Source of the DNA: Epiperipatus broadwayi
Lineage: Eukaryota; Onychophora; Udeonychophora; Euonychophora; Peripatidae
Direction of reading: 5' to 3'
Assembly (NCBI GenBank): GCA_028023455.1
Contig: JAQFVV010000037.1
Coordinates: 1,364,001-1,428,000 of the forward strand
Length of the DNA stretch: 64,000 nt
Below the pieces are notes generated by a model that saw only the letters and a program-made list of their open reading frames with translations, had not been told where the DNA came from and searched no databases. The translations under genes were made by a program, and so were the position numbers. This document shows, piece after piece, positions 10,790 to 23,399 of this stretch (position 1 is its first letter; every line of letters begins with the position of its first letter).

Positions 10790-13540
10790 GTTGTGCTTTT
10801 GTTTTTTAAAAAATAAATGGTATGTATTGTGATTAAAAGATTAACAATGCTTCACACATTGGGAAGAGAGTTTAAATAAAGTATTCAAAAATGAATTTAA
10901 AAATTCTTTTTCTTTTAAACAATATTTAAAATAAAAAAAATCAACCAGCACCCACTAATGTGAAGGGATTTAATATTTTAAATCTGCAGTTATACCAGTT
11001 TTCAATGATTAAGTCTATTGGAGGTCACTGACATTTTTTTAAATGTATTTTATTATAAAAAGTATAATAAATCTAACACATAAAAGTAGTCTAAATTTTA
11101 ATTATACAAAATGGTTTACTTTTTATAAATAAATCTTGTTTTATATGTACAGAGTTAATATAAAAGATTTCAGTAGTCTTGAAAAACTGAAAACAAAATT
11201 TGAAAATTTTATAAATTTAAGTCACTTGTGGAGCTTGTTGGTATAGAGTTTATATTTTTATACTCTATAATCTGATCTTAGTAAAACAATAAGTATGATG
11301 ATATAGATTAATAAAAACAACATTCTTATAACTACAGAAGTCATTGGTATCAGATTTGCTGATAGGGAATGTCATTGTAAAAATTGTAACCAGCATTTTT
11401 GTAATATTTTATTTAATTCTGTTGTAACTGAATGTTTGCAATACCCTACTGGTGAAACATCAATGATATCTAAATCATCAACTATTTCTTTTCCAATAAG
11501 GATAGCTAGGATAGCTATAAAATACTTGTAAAACTCAGTAAGCTTTGAAAAATTGCAATCTTTCTCTGATATTATGTGGTTGTTCAAATTCACAGTTATA
11601 ATTAATTGTTTCTATTGAATCCAAATTACAGTGTATCAATATTACAACTTGTTCACATACCATTGGAATGAGTTTTTAAAATATAAAATGTACTATTATT
11701 GTTTATTTGTCCTATGGTCTAATACTTGTGAAGTCAAATGATGTTCAAGCACCAAAATGATAAACTAATTAAATACTATAGTGTTATTATTAATTATTCC
11801 AAGTAAAATTTTTTTTTCCTTTTCTCAATTGTTAGTTGATCCAGAAACTTTGATCCTCATCATTTGGCTAGATTGTTTGGAGCATGAGAATATTATGATT
11901 AAGTAATATTTTTTTAAAAAAAGACATTTGGCTATCATCAGTAGCATATGATTGTTTTTTTTTTCCCCAGACATATGTTAATTAAGCATAATCTCAAACA
12001 TTAAGTTTGAATCAAAGATGCTTTGCTTGGCTAGTCCTGTTATACTGAAAGTATTTTGATGATTATGTTAAGAATCTCAGTTATAAGATAACTTTGACAT
12101 CTTTGATACTTTTTCTGGGGATTAAAGTCTAATTTCTCCTCGGGATTAAAACAATAGTGGCCTCTATCTTCATCTAGGAGAATTTATATAATCTTTTAAA
12201 TGATACATATTTTCTTTGGTATATAATTTATTTATAGATGTTAAATTGCATTTGATATTTATATAAAATCATTAAATTGTTATATTAGTTTATATGCAGA
12301 TTTTTTTGCAGACAAGCATCAAGATTAGATTTTATAAATTATCATGTGAAATAGTAATGACTCTTAAAAAATACCTTATTTGGAAAATTTAAAAATAATA
12401 ACTAAATATGGATTATTATTATTATTATTTGATTTCATCTTAATATCTTTATTATAAAATGCAACATAATTTAAAAGTTAAAACATTTATCCCCACCCCA
12501 CCATTGCTCTTAACCACTCACACATTTGATATTAAATGGATCTTTTCAAGTAGTTGGGATTTTCTAAATAAGCCAGAATTTTCTCAGTCAGTTATCCTAT
12601 AACCAATCCAACTAATACTGTTTGTCATACAGATATTTTTATTTTTTAGTTGAAGATTAAAGATCACAAATAAATCTGGATTTCATTATTTGCTAATATA
12701 TTGTCCATAAAGCAATATCATAATTATTTATATGCTGCACTCTTAATAAGGTGGGGTCATGCTTCTACAGATTTTAGTACCACAATTTACCTTTTAATGT
12801 TAATGTATTTAGAGCTGTGTTGAGAAATAAGCAAAATAAAATAAATAGAATAGATAAATAAAGTAAGCGATTATAAATCCCTAACTATTTAAGTAGAAAA
12901 CATAGGAGGAAGTGATGAATGAATAATAGGTTTTTTTAGGCTTTTAATCAAAAGAAATATATATATTATTTGCTAATGAGAACATAATAAAGACAATGAG
13001 TTAACAAGTGTTTAATTACTAGAATAATATAATGACCCCTGGCTTACTATTTCAAAGTCAGAAATCTCTGAATCAAACTCTTTATGATTCTGTAACCTAT
13101 GTAGGCTCTATAGTTGCAAATACTTTTATATTCAGTTTCATTGCCATAGCATTATTTTTATCAATTTAATATTTGAAATTATCCTCATCATTATTTAATT
13201 CAAACATAAGGGCAAAAATTCACATTTCGTACATTCACTTGATTGATACTTGCCTTTTCCATAAATTCATTTTTTGCATTATTTTGATTATGCCTGCGCG
13301 CCAATGCTATTGTTTAAGTTTTAAAAATAATGTTCTTGCTTTATCATAAAATGGTTAATAATTTTACTATCAGATGTTCATGAAACTATATAATTTTCAA
13401 ACACCAAAGTTCTACCATTGTGCTAAACTGTACAGGGCATCACAATTGGTGATCGTATATTATTGCTAAATTAAAATATTTTATTGTCTGAATTCTAAAT
13501 CAAACTTTAGGCATAAAACTTTAAAAATATTAGTAAATTT
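10790..13540. other. No gene recognised
   Basis: AT-rich sequence. The frame 11593-11372 (minus, 73 codons) has ordinary composition but no motif I know. A short (ATT)n run lies at 12412-12430. Confidence 0.5.
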
Positions 13541-13542
13541 TC

Positions 13543-13625
13543 AGGCTCTTGTGGGATAACGGTGATGCACCGTGAATGCACCATACCATCATACATCCAA
13601 CTTAGGATTTGAATCCTAATTTATT
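13543..13625 (+). repeat. Possible tRNA-derived SINE head
   Basis: tgggataacggtgatgc resembles an A-box and aggatttgaatccta resembles a B-box, about 50 bp apart, the spacing of an internal RNA polymerase III promoter. The intervening arm does not fold cleanly as a tRNA. Called on box spacing alone. Confidence 0.35.
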
Positions 13626-14215
13626 TGTTTTTTCAAGTAACTGTGACTTCCAAGCAAACGTAACATTTTCTTTCAGGTAGATAGTTATAGACAATCCAAT
13701 CGGTCAGTCACTCATTTATAAGTTATTCATAGTTAGGATGTAAAATAAATAATAAAAATCATTTTAAAAAACAGGCATTTGATTAATCTGATAAATAAGT
13801 CTCCCTTATTATCTCATTATACGAGATGTTGTAGCTGCTTTAGTTATGCAGTGTGTTATTTAAACCGTTCCCCCCTTATTGTTAAATGTGTAATTGTTAG
13901 TATATATATATTAGTTAAAGGAGGAGTTGAAGTATAGTATAGTATTATTTTCTAAATAAAAATGGCTGAACTTGTATGAAACATTCACTTTTTTTTTTTA
14001 CAAAATATATTTTTTATTTTCATATAATGTATTTAAATTCTTTCCCCAATAATCGGACCGAAAGTTAAAATCTAATTTTTTTTAAATCTAAATTCTTTTC
14101 CTCTCCCTCATTAATGGAATGTGTAGAGAATGAACTGTGAAACTCGATCATATGTAAATTAGTTTATTTTTAATCAAAACGTATTCGCGATAACATTATT
14201 TATAGAAACTGTTTC

Positions 14216-14241
14216 TATAAATAGAAACGTTTCTATTTATA
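14216..14241. repeat. Perfect 26-bp palindrome
   Basis: The sequence equals its own reverse complement and is centred on aaacgttt. Partly overlapping copies of gtttctat just upstream suggest local duplication. Too short to assign to an element. Confidence 0.7.
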
Positions 14242-14804
14242 ACTTTTAAACTGAATAACAGGAAGCTTAATCATATTTGAAAGAATCTAGTTTGTCTCTG
14301 TGTTATTGAACGTTGAACTTTTAAATTATTAAAATTAGTTACTGATATGCAATTATAATTCAGAGCCACTTTTTTTTTCAATCATGTGGTTGGTGACTAG
14401 TCGTTTCTAATTCGGAATAGGTTGCGTTATGAATAAACAAAAACTTTACAACCTAAAAATAAATTTTAAAAATAGTAACTTTTTTTTTCAGAACTACAGG
14501 AAGATGTCATATGATATATTAAGTGACTTATTTCATAACAAAGTTCATCAAAAATGTATTTGCAAATAAAATATCTAGTCGTAAATTGAATATTTATTCA
14601 ACTAATATGCATTCTCTTTATTTATGTGTGCTAATTATACAATATATATATTACCATGTTGGATAATAAATAGGGACAACTAAATTCCCTTTAAGAGTCT
14701 GTGGGCCACAGACAAAATAAAATAAAATTTTAGGTACTATATATTCGAAAATAACTTAGTTAACTTTTTTTTTTTTTTAATTAATAAATTCACAATATTT
14801 TTTA

Positions 14805-15160
14805 TTAGAAACTTGCATCTCTTGGCAGAATCCATTTTATCAAAATTAGGTATAATTTTTTTGTGATAATGGTGTTTTTAATAAACATGTTAAATGTTCA
14901 TTTGTTAATGTTACTCTCTGTGTAGTTGTATTAGTCTTTATAAGAGAAAATAATTGTTGACATAAGTATGACTTACCAAATATTATCAAGATTTTTGCAG
15001 TAAATATATGCATATCAGTAAAAATGCTTTGGCAAACATAAATGAAAATCTGGAATGGAAATTTTAGCCCCATGGTTTTTGGCACTAAAAATAGAAAACA
15101 AAATAGTGGAAAATAATTATTACATCCGTTTAAATCTTTCAAATCAGTTTTCAAATTCAA
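14805..15160 (-). pseudogene. hAT transposase C-terminal (dimerisation) remnant
   Basis: The minus-strand frame 15160-14846 contains FGKSYLCQQLFSLIKTN followed by RVTLTNEHLTCLLKT. This matches the hAT C-terminal signature of GTF2IRD2/ZBED5/SCAND3-type transposases (CEQLFS, LTDEHL). In the next frame, downstream to about 14805, FDKMDSAKRC corresponds to the family's closing KRCQ block. The N-terminal zinc finger and catalytic parts are absent. It is an old fragment, and separate from the hAT pseudogene at 32583-34556, which is also on the minus strand. Confidence 0.75.
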
Positions 15161-15817
15161 AATTCTTGAATATTTTAGGATTTTTTTTTTTTAAAACTGC
15201 GGCCATAATATAATTCTTGATGATTTTTCCAAATAGGAAAATTAATTAAATTATTATTTTTTAGTTGTCTTTGGAAAATTCCAAGCTTTTAATTTAAATA
15301 CTTTAATGCAGTTCCAGATAAATGAGATAATTAGATTTCAACTTGAAGTTTGAATATAATTCATTTAAATGCTATATAAAATTTGTGATGGAAGGCCAAA
15401 TCCTGCAAACAATTTTAATCAAATTATTTTGCTGATTCTCATTTCTAAAAACACTGAGATTTCATTGCAAAGTTCCGAAAATCATACTAAAATTTTATAA
15501 AAAAGGGTTGACGTACTTGCCATCGATTTAGACCTCAAGAATATATGTAATTTTTCATTTTCTTTTGACAAACTTCTGATGTATATAATACAGTAAATTG
15601 TCAAAGGAAATTTTACTCTGCTTAACTTACAATTTAGCTACAAACCTGAATTTCTTTTGTCATTGATTGTACTACAGTAATTACATAAACTAGCTTTGAT
15701 AAAGGAAGAGTGTGTTTTATTAAAAAATCATAATTTTTTTAAAAATATCTTCACCTGTAGTAATTTCATTAAGATAAAATATCAAGCTGTACTATTTCCC
15801 ATACAATACTGAAATCA

Positions 15818-18800
15818 TCCACATGTCCATAACACTAAGCATAAACTCCTATTCCATATAACTTATGCACAAATCTAGCTCAGGAAGCAAGAACTCTATA
15901 AACTATTACAGTGAACAAGAGATAAATAAATAAAACAGCTTATTATAAATCACCAAATTATTCCTAGATTTACCCTATTATAAGTAAATAGTTTTATTGA
16001 GATCATTAAAAAAATCCAGAACAATAAGCTGTCATGAAATAAACTCACACACTGCAATTTATGAAACAAGAATTGGATAGAATAAAGAAATTAAGACTAA
16101 AAAATATATTTTTAAAACAATTATTTAATAACTAATCGATTAACAATAAACCCAAAAAATGGCATGATAATATCAAATTTTAAACATTCATTTCATCAAA
16201 AAATATATTTTCATAAAAATTATAATCAATCAGTTTATTTCTATTCATAATTTAACTTTTAATTAATTATTTCTTTAAAACAACTAAGAATTAGAAAAAT
16301 AACATTTTCAAAATCAAAGATAACAATCTTTGCTTTAGCTTAATTAACCTTTAGTCACATTTTTAGGAGGGTAAAATAATGTTTCACAAAAAAAAAGTTT
16401 AAAAAGAAAATTACATTTTCTAAAACAAAACTCATAATTTTTAAATGAAAATTGAATTTATTAAAATATATATATTTCACAATTTGAAAACAACTTAATG
16501 AAAACGATTAAAATGTATCAATTCTTATAGAATGTATATTTCATATAAAAATATTTTTTTATTAATAAAAAATAGTGTGCACGCAAAAAATACGTCCAAC
16601 CATGGTTTTATTTTTATAGAGTTCTTATTAATTATAATTTCCATTTCCAGTTGAGTTTTCTTCTTGAAGGCTTCCACACATGAACTTGATTAATTTGTTC
16701 TTTTTCTAATGTGCAGTATTTCATTTTTAGGTTAACAATATTAAAATTTTATCCATTTCATTCAATAAATTTTCCAGGTGAGACTAACACAGAAACTCAA
16801 GCTTGGGTTTAAAGACATGGTTGCAGACTACTTTAGTGGATAATTTTCCTACTTTTTTATTCCAGTTAAGTCAGATTATATAGAACAAGATAGTATCTAG
16901 CTTTTAGCTGAATTTACACATGGTTTTCATTGTAGAAACCAATTTTATGACAACTCATAGTATGCTAAAAGCTGGATTAAAACTTCTGCTATTCTATGCA
17001 ATAGCTTGGTTAAGATTCCTGCTGTACTATCAAACAGCATTATAAAGACCTCTGCTTTGTTAGCTAGATTAAGATCTTCATTGCTCTCTTCAACAGCTAT
17101 GTTAGGAATATTTCTTTTTACCAGACATTTGGGTCTTTTGAGTTATTCACACACCCCGTATTTTTTCTAGACCAATCTTGCCTACAAGCCAATCTGTCTC
17201 CAACAAGATAGTTTTTATAACAGCCAATTAGATATTTTTTATAAATACAATTGTTTAGCTATTTTCCTTCTTAATCATAGATATTGAAAAAGAAGTCAAA
17301 AACTTAAATTAACATAAAATTCTTGACATTACTTTCTAATTTAAAAAATTTTCTTGCAAAAGGAAAATAAGATGATCAATTAATTGCACTGATTTGATTT
17401 TTTTTTTGCATTGAAGAGAGATAAAGAGAAAAAAAACCTAATTAAAAATAATAGTTTCCAAAAGAATTAACATCTTTTTTTTGCTTTTTAAAAATATTAT
17501 TAAAAGTAAAACTTTACCTTTCTTTTAAGGTTACAATGAACATCTATTAAATAATTTACAAAAATCAGAAACTATTTTTTCTATTAGTACATTTTCATAG
17601 TTTAAATTTAAACTACTAATTAATTGTAATTATTGAAGAGAGAGAGAGTTAAAAAACTTGTTTAATTCTTTTACAATTTTTTCTCCCTTCTACAATCATT
17701 TATAATTCTTATTAAAATATTTATATATTAAAATCATATTATTTAACAAATTTAAGGTTTGAGAACTCTCATACTATCATTTTGGGATTTACATTAATAT
17801 AAAAATATGCATGGGAAAATTAAATATTATTTTTCCCATTAATTAAATAATGCTAAACTAAACCTGAGGAACATGCTATCAACTGTCTGATTATTTTTAA
17901 TGCAACTATGTAGTCAATTGGTTACATTACCCTGGTCTTATATGGGAAATGGAAATTGAGTTGAACCCCTTTCTTGATATTTTAGCTTGATTCAGCCAAT
18001 TTTATTTCACTAGAACAAAAATTTATTAGTCATGCTTAGCTTTGCATTAATATTTCCACAGACTTACAAGCTGGGATATAATTTATTAAGCCATATTGGA
18101 TTATTTGGTGAAAAGTAATTGTCTTATTTTTTTTATATATTTTTTTATTTCTGGAGATGGGGGATGGAGATGTCTGCTTTCAGCATTATGATGGACAGAA
18201 AACATCTTTACAGAACTCAAGTTTTCAATGCAGCATGAGCATCGTAAAAGCAATCTCAGTTTAAGCATGATACAACTTACTACCCAAAGGGCACATTGAA
18301 AAAAATGACCAAAGGAATGTTTGGCCAAGTGGAATACCGTGCTTATTTATTTTATGAGTCAGAGGCTCCATATCCATGGTGCAGTTCTGTGCCTGATAGA
18401 CAACTCAATATTTACTGATAGAAGCACGTGCTCCTCTAAGGGGTTATTTGGATAATGTTTAAACCTTAGGTAGGTGCAGTGCTAAGAAATGGTTTTTAGA
18501 AAATATAATTTTTTGTAAATTAACTGATTGATTAAAATTTCATACTATCATGTCTTTTTTTGTTTGTTTATTGTTAATCAATTAATTATTAAATAATTGT
18601 TTTAAAAATATATATTTTGGTCTTAATTTCTTTATGCTATCCAATTTCGGTTTCATAAATTGCAGTGTGTGTGACTTTATTATATGACAGTGAAATGTTC
18701 TAGGATTTTTTTTAATGATCCCAATAAAACTTTACTTATAATAGAGTAACCCAGGAATTATTCAAAGTGATTTATAATAAGCTGCTTTATTTATTTTTCT

Positions 18801-18908
18801 CTTGCTCTCAGTAATAGTTTATAGAGTTCTTGTTTCCTAAGCTAGATTTGTGCATAACAGTTATATGGAATAGGGGTTTATTTTTAGTATTATGGGCATC
18901 CAGTTGAT
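15818..18908. mobile_element. Large foldback: about 400-bp inverted arms, 2.3-kb spacer
   Basis: The left arm 15818-16245 is an inverted match to the right arm 18513-18908; for example atgcacaaatctagctcagg at about 15866 matches cctaagctagatttgtgcat near 18836. Identity is roughly 80-85 % with small indels, including about 40 bp present only in the left arm. The spacer 16246-18512 has no recognisable frame. This could be a foldback transposon or two copies of one repeat in opposite orientation. No TSD was identified. Confidence 0.6.
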
Positions 18909-20300
18909 GATGAGCCTGGTTAGTGCAAAAGGGGTATCCTTTAATGTTAGGCACTACATTTTATTTTTATTTATTATTTCTTTAGAAATAATTGGCTAGT
19001 ATGTTAATGGTACTAAGTGGCCAGAACATTGGTGATAGTCAGGATGTATTTAGTATCTCAGTATTATTTGACTTATTGTTGTATTTTGATGGAGTAGCAC
19101 CTAATTATATTTCTGCCCTAGGTTTGGCAGTGGCTAAATAATTAGCCTGGTCTGTAGTGGGCCACTTTCAAATACAGTCACAAGATTGACTGTTGATTTA
19201 TTTTTATTGTTGATTTCATGATGATGAATGATTATTACTTTTTTGTAATGCTGGTGAACTTATAGTTAATTCTGTGTTGATCTCTCGTGCTCATACTTCT
19301 TATATTTAATTTTATATTTTGTTTATTTGTGAATGGTGATGGTTTCCCATTCCTCACAATTCAGCTCTAATGTAGTGTACTGTTACAAATGGTTACTCAA
19401 TTGTGGGACATTGTAACCTTAGATTCTCTCTGATTAACCCTCTTATTTTTTTTTTATACTGCAATAGTCCAATAAGTCTAGTTTTTTCAACTGCAATTGA
19501 AAAAGTCAGAAGGTTTTGCAATTTAAATGTTATTAGTTGCAATTTTATTAATTCTTTCTATAATACAGTTTTTTGATAGCAAAATATTCTCAACTGTTAT
19601 AACTTTTTTTGGAAAAAGTATTTGCAGCTTTCACTATATATCATTTAACAAATTCATCTTGCTCTAAAATATTTTGAATATTTAGCAATAAGTTCTTAAA
19701 TAACAAAGCTAGCTTTCATTTGTTTTTGAGTACATATTTAAACTTTTTTAATTTCTCTTATTGTTTCTATATATTGATTATATTTATATCGATATATTTT
19801 ATAATGACATTTTAAATTCCATTCCTTCAAGATACCTAATCTTTCCATATAAGTTTAACATGAAACTTTATATTCTACTTCTAGAAAAAATAATCTAATT
19901 CCTTTTACTTTTATGTTTTTCTTTTTTGTATACATCTTTTCTTAATGCTTTTAAAATGCGACCTGTGTTTTTTCCCTATAAAATGAAAATATATATTTTT
20001 AAATTTTAAATTATATATCTTCAAGTCACTGATATTTTGTCTATAAATTAAACGTGAAACTTTTATATCATTTATCTATATAATCTAATTCCCATTTTGA
20101 CTTAAAACTTCTGTGATCCTCTTTTATAGATTAACACTTTTAGAATGTGAAATAGTTATGATTTTTTATATCCTCTAATAAATGACTTATGTTTATGCTT
20201 ATAATTAAGTTTATATATGTATTTAGGTTAGATTATTTATAATTCAATTGATCATATATCTTTATTACACATATACTTTTACATTTAGAATTTTTTTTTC
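18909..20300. other. No gene recognised
   Basis: AT-rich sequence; nothing identified. Confidence 0.5.
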
Positions 20301-20397
20301 TCATGTGTCATAGCATCGGCCAGGAAGCGAACCCGCTAACCCGTGACAACTGCTTGTAAGGCAGCTGTGCTGACCTCTCGACCACCAACGCTTGACA
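20301..20397 (-). repeat. tRNA-like repeat, family T
   Basis: On the minus strand: ggtggtcgagaggtcagc (A-box position), a ctgccttacaagcag anticodon-arm-like hairpin, and gcgggttcgcttcct (B-box position), then ggccgatgctatgacac and an A-rich tail. The arrangement mimics a tRNA, with an Ala-like hairpin in the best copies, but carries extra bases. It is best read as a tRNA-derived retroposed element. Five copies occur in this window. Confidence 0.6.
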
Positions 20398-21334
20398 GTT
20401 ATGTTTTTTGAAGTTCTGTTTTCATATATATGTCAAATATGAAACAAAATAAATCTTGTTAAAATCTAAGTATGAATCTATAAATTCAAGTGCTGTCTGA
20501 TTGCCTAATGCTAATTGAAGATGATTTTAGTGGTACAACATATAAGAAGCACAATTCTAAAATAAATAATGTCATAACAATGATGTAATCATGTGATTAT
20601 ATTCTTATAGACAATAGTAAATATATCAATGATCAAAAGTGGTATTTCTTACTGTATATTTTTATAATTTGCATTATTTTTAAAAATGTATTTCATGTAT
20701 TTTTAAAAATTCTATTTTATTTAATAAAATCAACTTCAAGCCCATGGGCTACATTCTAGGGCTTTTCAGGCCACTACTGGTCCATCTACTTGTTATGACT
20801 TGGAATTCAAATCTAGTTGAAACCTAGAATTATTTTAATGTAGCTGTATATAGACAATCTAGCAAATCATCTCATTCTTGATGATAAATAACTAATATCC
20901 AGCCATTTATTATAGGTTAAACAAGGAAAGCAAAAAAAAAAATCCCAATCAACATTGACTACTTCTTTGTGAAAGGATTCAGAAAGACCTTTTTTTGTCC
21001 AGCAGTAGGTATTTAAAACTGATTGTTCTATTAATGCATTTCTTGTCCACTAAGCAGCTACTCCTTTGTTTTGCTAACTTGAAGACTAAAGCTTTCTGAA
21101 TTGGATTTCCAAATGCTTTTCTAATTGAATGGGAATGTTTTTCTTTGCTTTCATTCTAATACTAAATATTTTTAATGGGGATCAAAGTTAGTTCAGAAAG
21201 TAAATGTAATTATTCAAGGTTATTACTACTATTTTTTGAAATATCAAATATTATATAAAATAAGGGGTCGGAAAATGATTTGTAAAGGATAATCAGAAAG
21301 TTTTGCTAAAATATCACATACAAAATCTATTAAA
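20398..21334. other. No gene recognised
   Basis: AT-rich sequence without identifiable feature. Confidence 0.5.
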
Positions 21335-21600
21335 ACAATAGCAACTTTCTCCATATAGTAGTGCCACCTAGTACAAGTCATAGCAATCAATGGCTGCTAG
21401 AAAGTTTGTGCGTCAAAATCCCTATTGAGTGCGATACAATATCCCCAGACTTGTTTTTAGATAATAGCTTTCATTAATGAGGAGCCTTAGATGTGACAGC
21501 TAATTCAACCATCCTAGAGCCACCATTTTAATTAATTATAAAACTACAAACCCTAAATGAAAATACAATAATGTTTTTATTCCAAGCTAATTTCCTTGTA
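21335..21600 (+). mobile_element. H-family copy, degenerate
   Basis: Aligns with the first half of the 61675-62757 element: ctccatatagtagtgccacc, then the caatggctgctagaaag arm, then the central ccccagact...gaggagcc block. The ribozyme core on the minus strand is mutated beyond recognition of CUGAUGA. The copy runs into a 70-bp tandem duplication at its 3' side. Confidence 0.65.
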
Positions 21601-21726
21601 TAATCACACACATATGACCCCTGTTTAGTATTTACACAATTTGTTATATTTAGTTTCTAATTTCCTTGTATAATCACACACATCTGACCCCTGTTCAGTA
21701 TTTACACAATTTGTTATATTTAGTTT
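21587..21726. repeat. 70-bp perfect-period tandem duplication
   Basis: ctaatttccttgtataatca at 21587 recurs at 21657, and the 70-bp units differ at only about two positions. This looks like a recent local duplication at the edge of an H copy. Confidence 0.8.
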
Positions 21727-21766
21727 TTATTAACTGTAGTCATCAACACCATTTGACCAGGATTGA

Positions 21767-22530
21767 TATTAAACCAATAAAACATCACATGCACACCATT
21801 TATTATACGTATACAATTTTTAAATAGTAGCCCCCTCTCTCCATACAGTAGTGCCACCCACTGCCAGCCATAGTAATCAATGAATTTTAGAAGGTTTGTG
21901 CATCAAAATTTCTAACGAGTGCTTGATTATCTAATATTTCCAGAGTAGTTTCTAGTTTGTGGCTTTCATCTCAATGAGGAGTCATGGATCTGAGAGCATT
22001 GCACCTTGATTTTTAGATCTAATATGACCCTCCAGCAGCCACCTTATACCTTTTTAATTGACTATAAAGCTATGATACTAAAATGAAAACACAATAATGT
22101 TTTCATTCCAAACTAATTTACTTGTAGAAACCTTCTTGCATTCTTTGATTACTATGGCTTGCACTGGGTTGTGGAGAGAGTTGCTACTGTTTTAACAGAT
22201 TGCATGAAGCATAAGAAATGATGAGCATGTGATGTTTTAATGATGTAATGCCAATTCTAGCCAAGTGATATTGATGACTATGGTTATTAAAAAACCAGAC
22301 ACTAAAATATGCAGATACTGAAATGGGCTCAGATCTGTATGACTGCATGGATTGAAAACATTAGTTGTGTTTTCATTTTGAACTCACAGTTTTATAGTTA
22401 ACAAAACCCATTAGATCCAAAGATATAGATGCAGTGATCTCAGCCCAAGGCTCCTCACTGATGAAAGCCACAAGCTACAAGCTAGTTTGGGGATATTAAA
22501 TGATTAGGCACAAAACCTTCTAGTAACCAT
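21767..22530. mobile_element. H-family compound copy (forward half plus inverted half)
   Basis: It starts with the family 5' end (aaaccaataaaacatcacatg) and continues through a forward arm and centre. It then passes a reverse arm (about 22130-22245) and a second centre in inverted orientation, ending near 22530. The block order matches the complete 61675-62757 element, including ggttattaa-aaccagacac and the gattgaaaacatta palindrome. The 3' end seems truncated and no TSD was found. Confidence 0.65.
22452..22493 (+). ncRNA. Hammerhead motif, partly decayed (H family)
   Basis: UCCUCA-CUGAUGA is intact and UUUGGGGA keeps stem I, but the GAAAC block reads CAAGC and the cleavage triplet reads GUU. 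Stem II pairs as AAGC/GCU(A). Probably inactive. Confidence 0.55.
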
Positions 22531-23317
22531 TAAAATTTCCAATGGAAAAAAAAAAGATATTTTAATGGTTTAGCTGTAATAATGCTTTCAAGAATAAAAT
22601 CTTTCTTTCTATGAATTCTCGGGGTATAATATTGAATCATATGTATTAATAAAATAAATCCTGATGTCATTATGCAAGCCAAGTGTTCACATTACTAATC
22701 TTTCATTGATACAATGAGGAATTTCAAGAATATACAAGGTACTAGATTTGACTTTACAGCAAATCCAATGCCTTGCAGTCTCCTTCATTGCTTGATATAC
22801 CCTTCCAAATAAACTTACCCTACCTGCTCTGTTAATTTTTTTTTTATTGGAAGATAAATTCCACTTGCACTAGATATATCAATCTTTGCTCTCAACAGCT
22901 CCTTAGCTACTAGTTGTTGTCCTCCATTCACACATTACATGTACTGTATTTAGAAAAAAAAAACAATAGATTTAAAATATTTACCATTATTATTATCACT
23001 GCTTCTTGCTTTACCATTATTTTCAATGTTTTAGTGCAAACCTAAGTAGACTGCTAAATGGCCCATTTTTAGACCCCTGATTCCTAAGTAGTCTGCTTAA
23101 ACATATAATCTTCACTGAGCTGAATCACCTGTTTAAAATTCAGTTTTTACAAATCTGCTAGTGATTTTACTGTTTTGAGCAAATATGACAGCTAAAATCT
23201 ACCAGTTTTTTAAACAAAAAAAAAATTAAAAAGAGAATTATTGTATATGTAGTTAAAGATTGGAAATATAATTGCACAAATGTCCAATACCATTGTTATA
23301 TACTAGCACAATTGTTA

Positions 23318-23388
23318 TTAGACAAGGCAAAACCCTCCATACAGTAATACCACCCTGTGCCAACCAGAGTAATCAATGCATTGCCATA
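23318..23388 (+). mobile_element. H-family arm fragment
   Basis: acaaggcaaaaccctccata followed by the ccaaccagagtaatcaatgc arm, then unrelated DNA. The ribozyme segment is missing. Confidence 0.65.
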
Positions 23389-23399
23389 GCTAATTTTAG

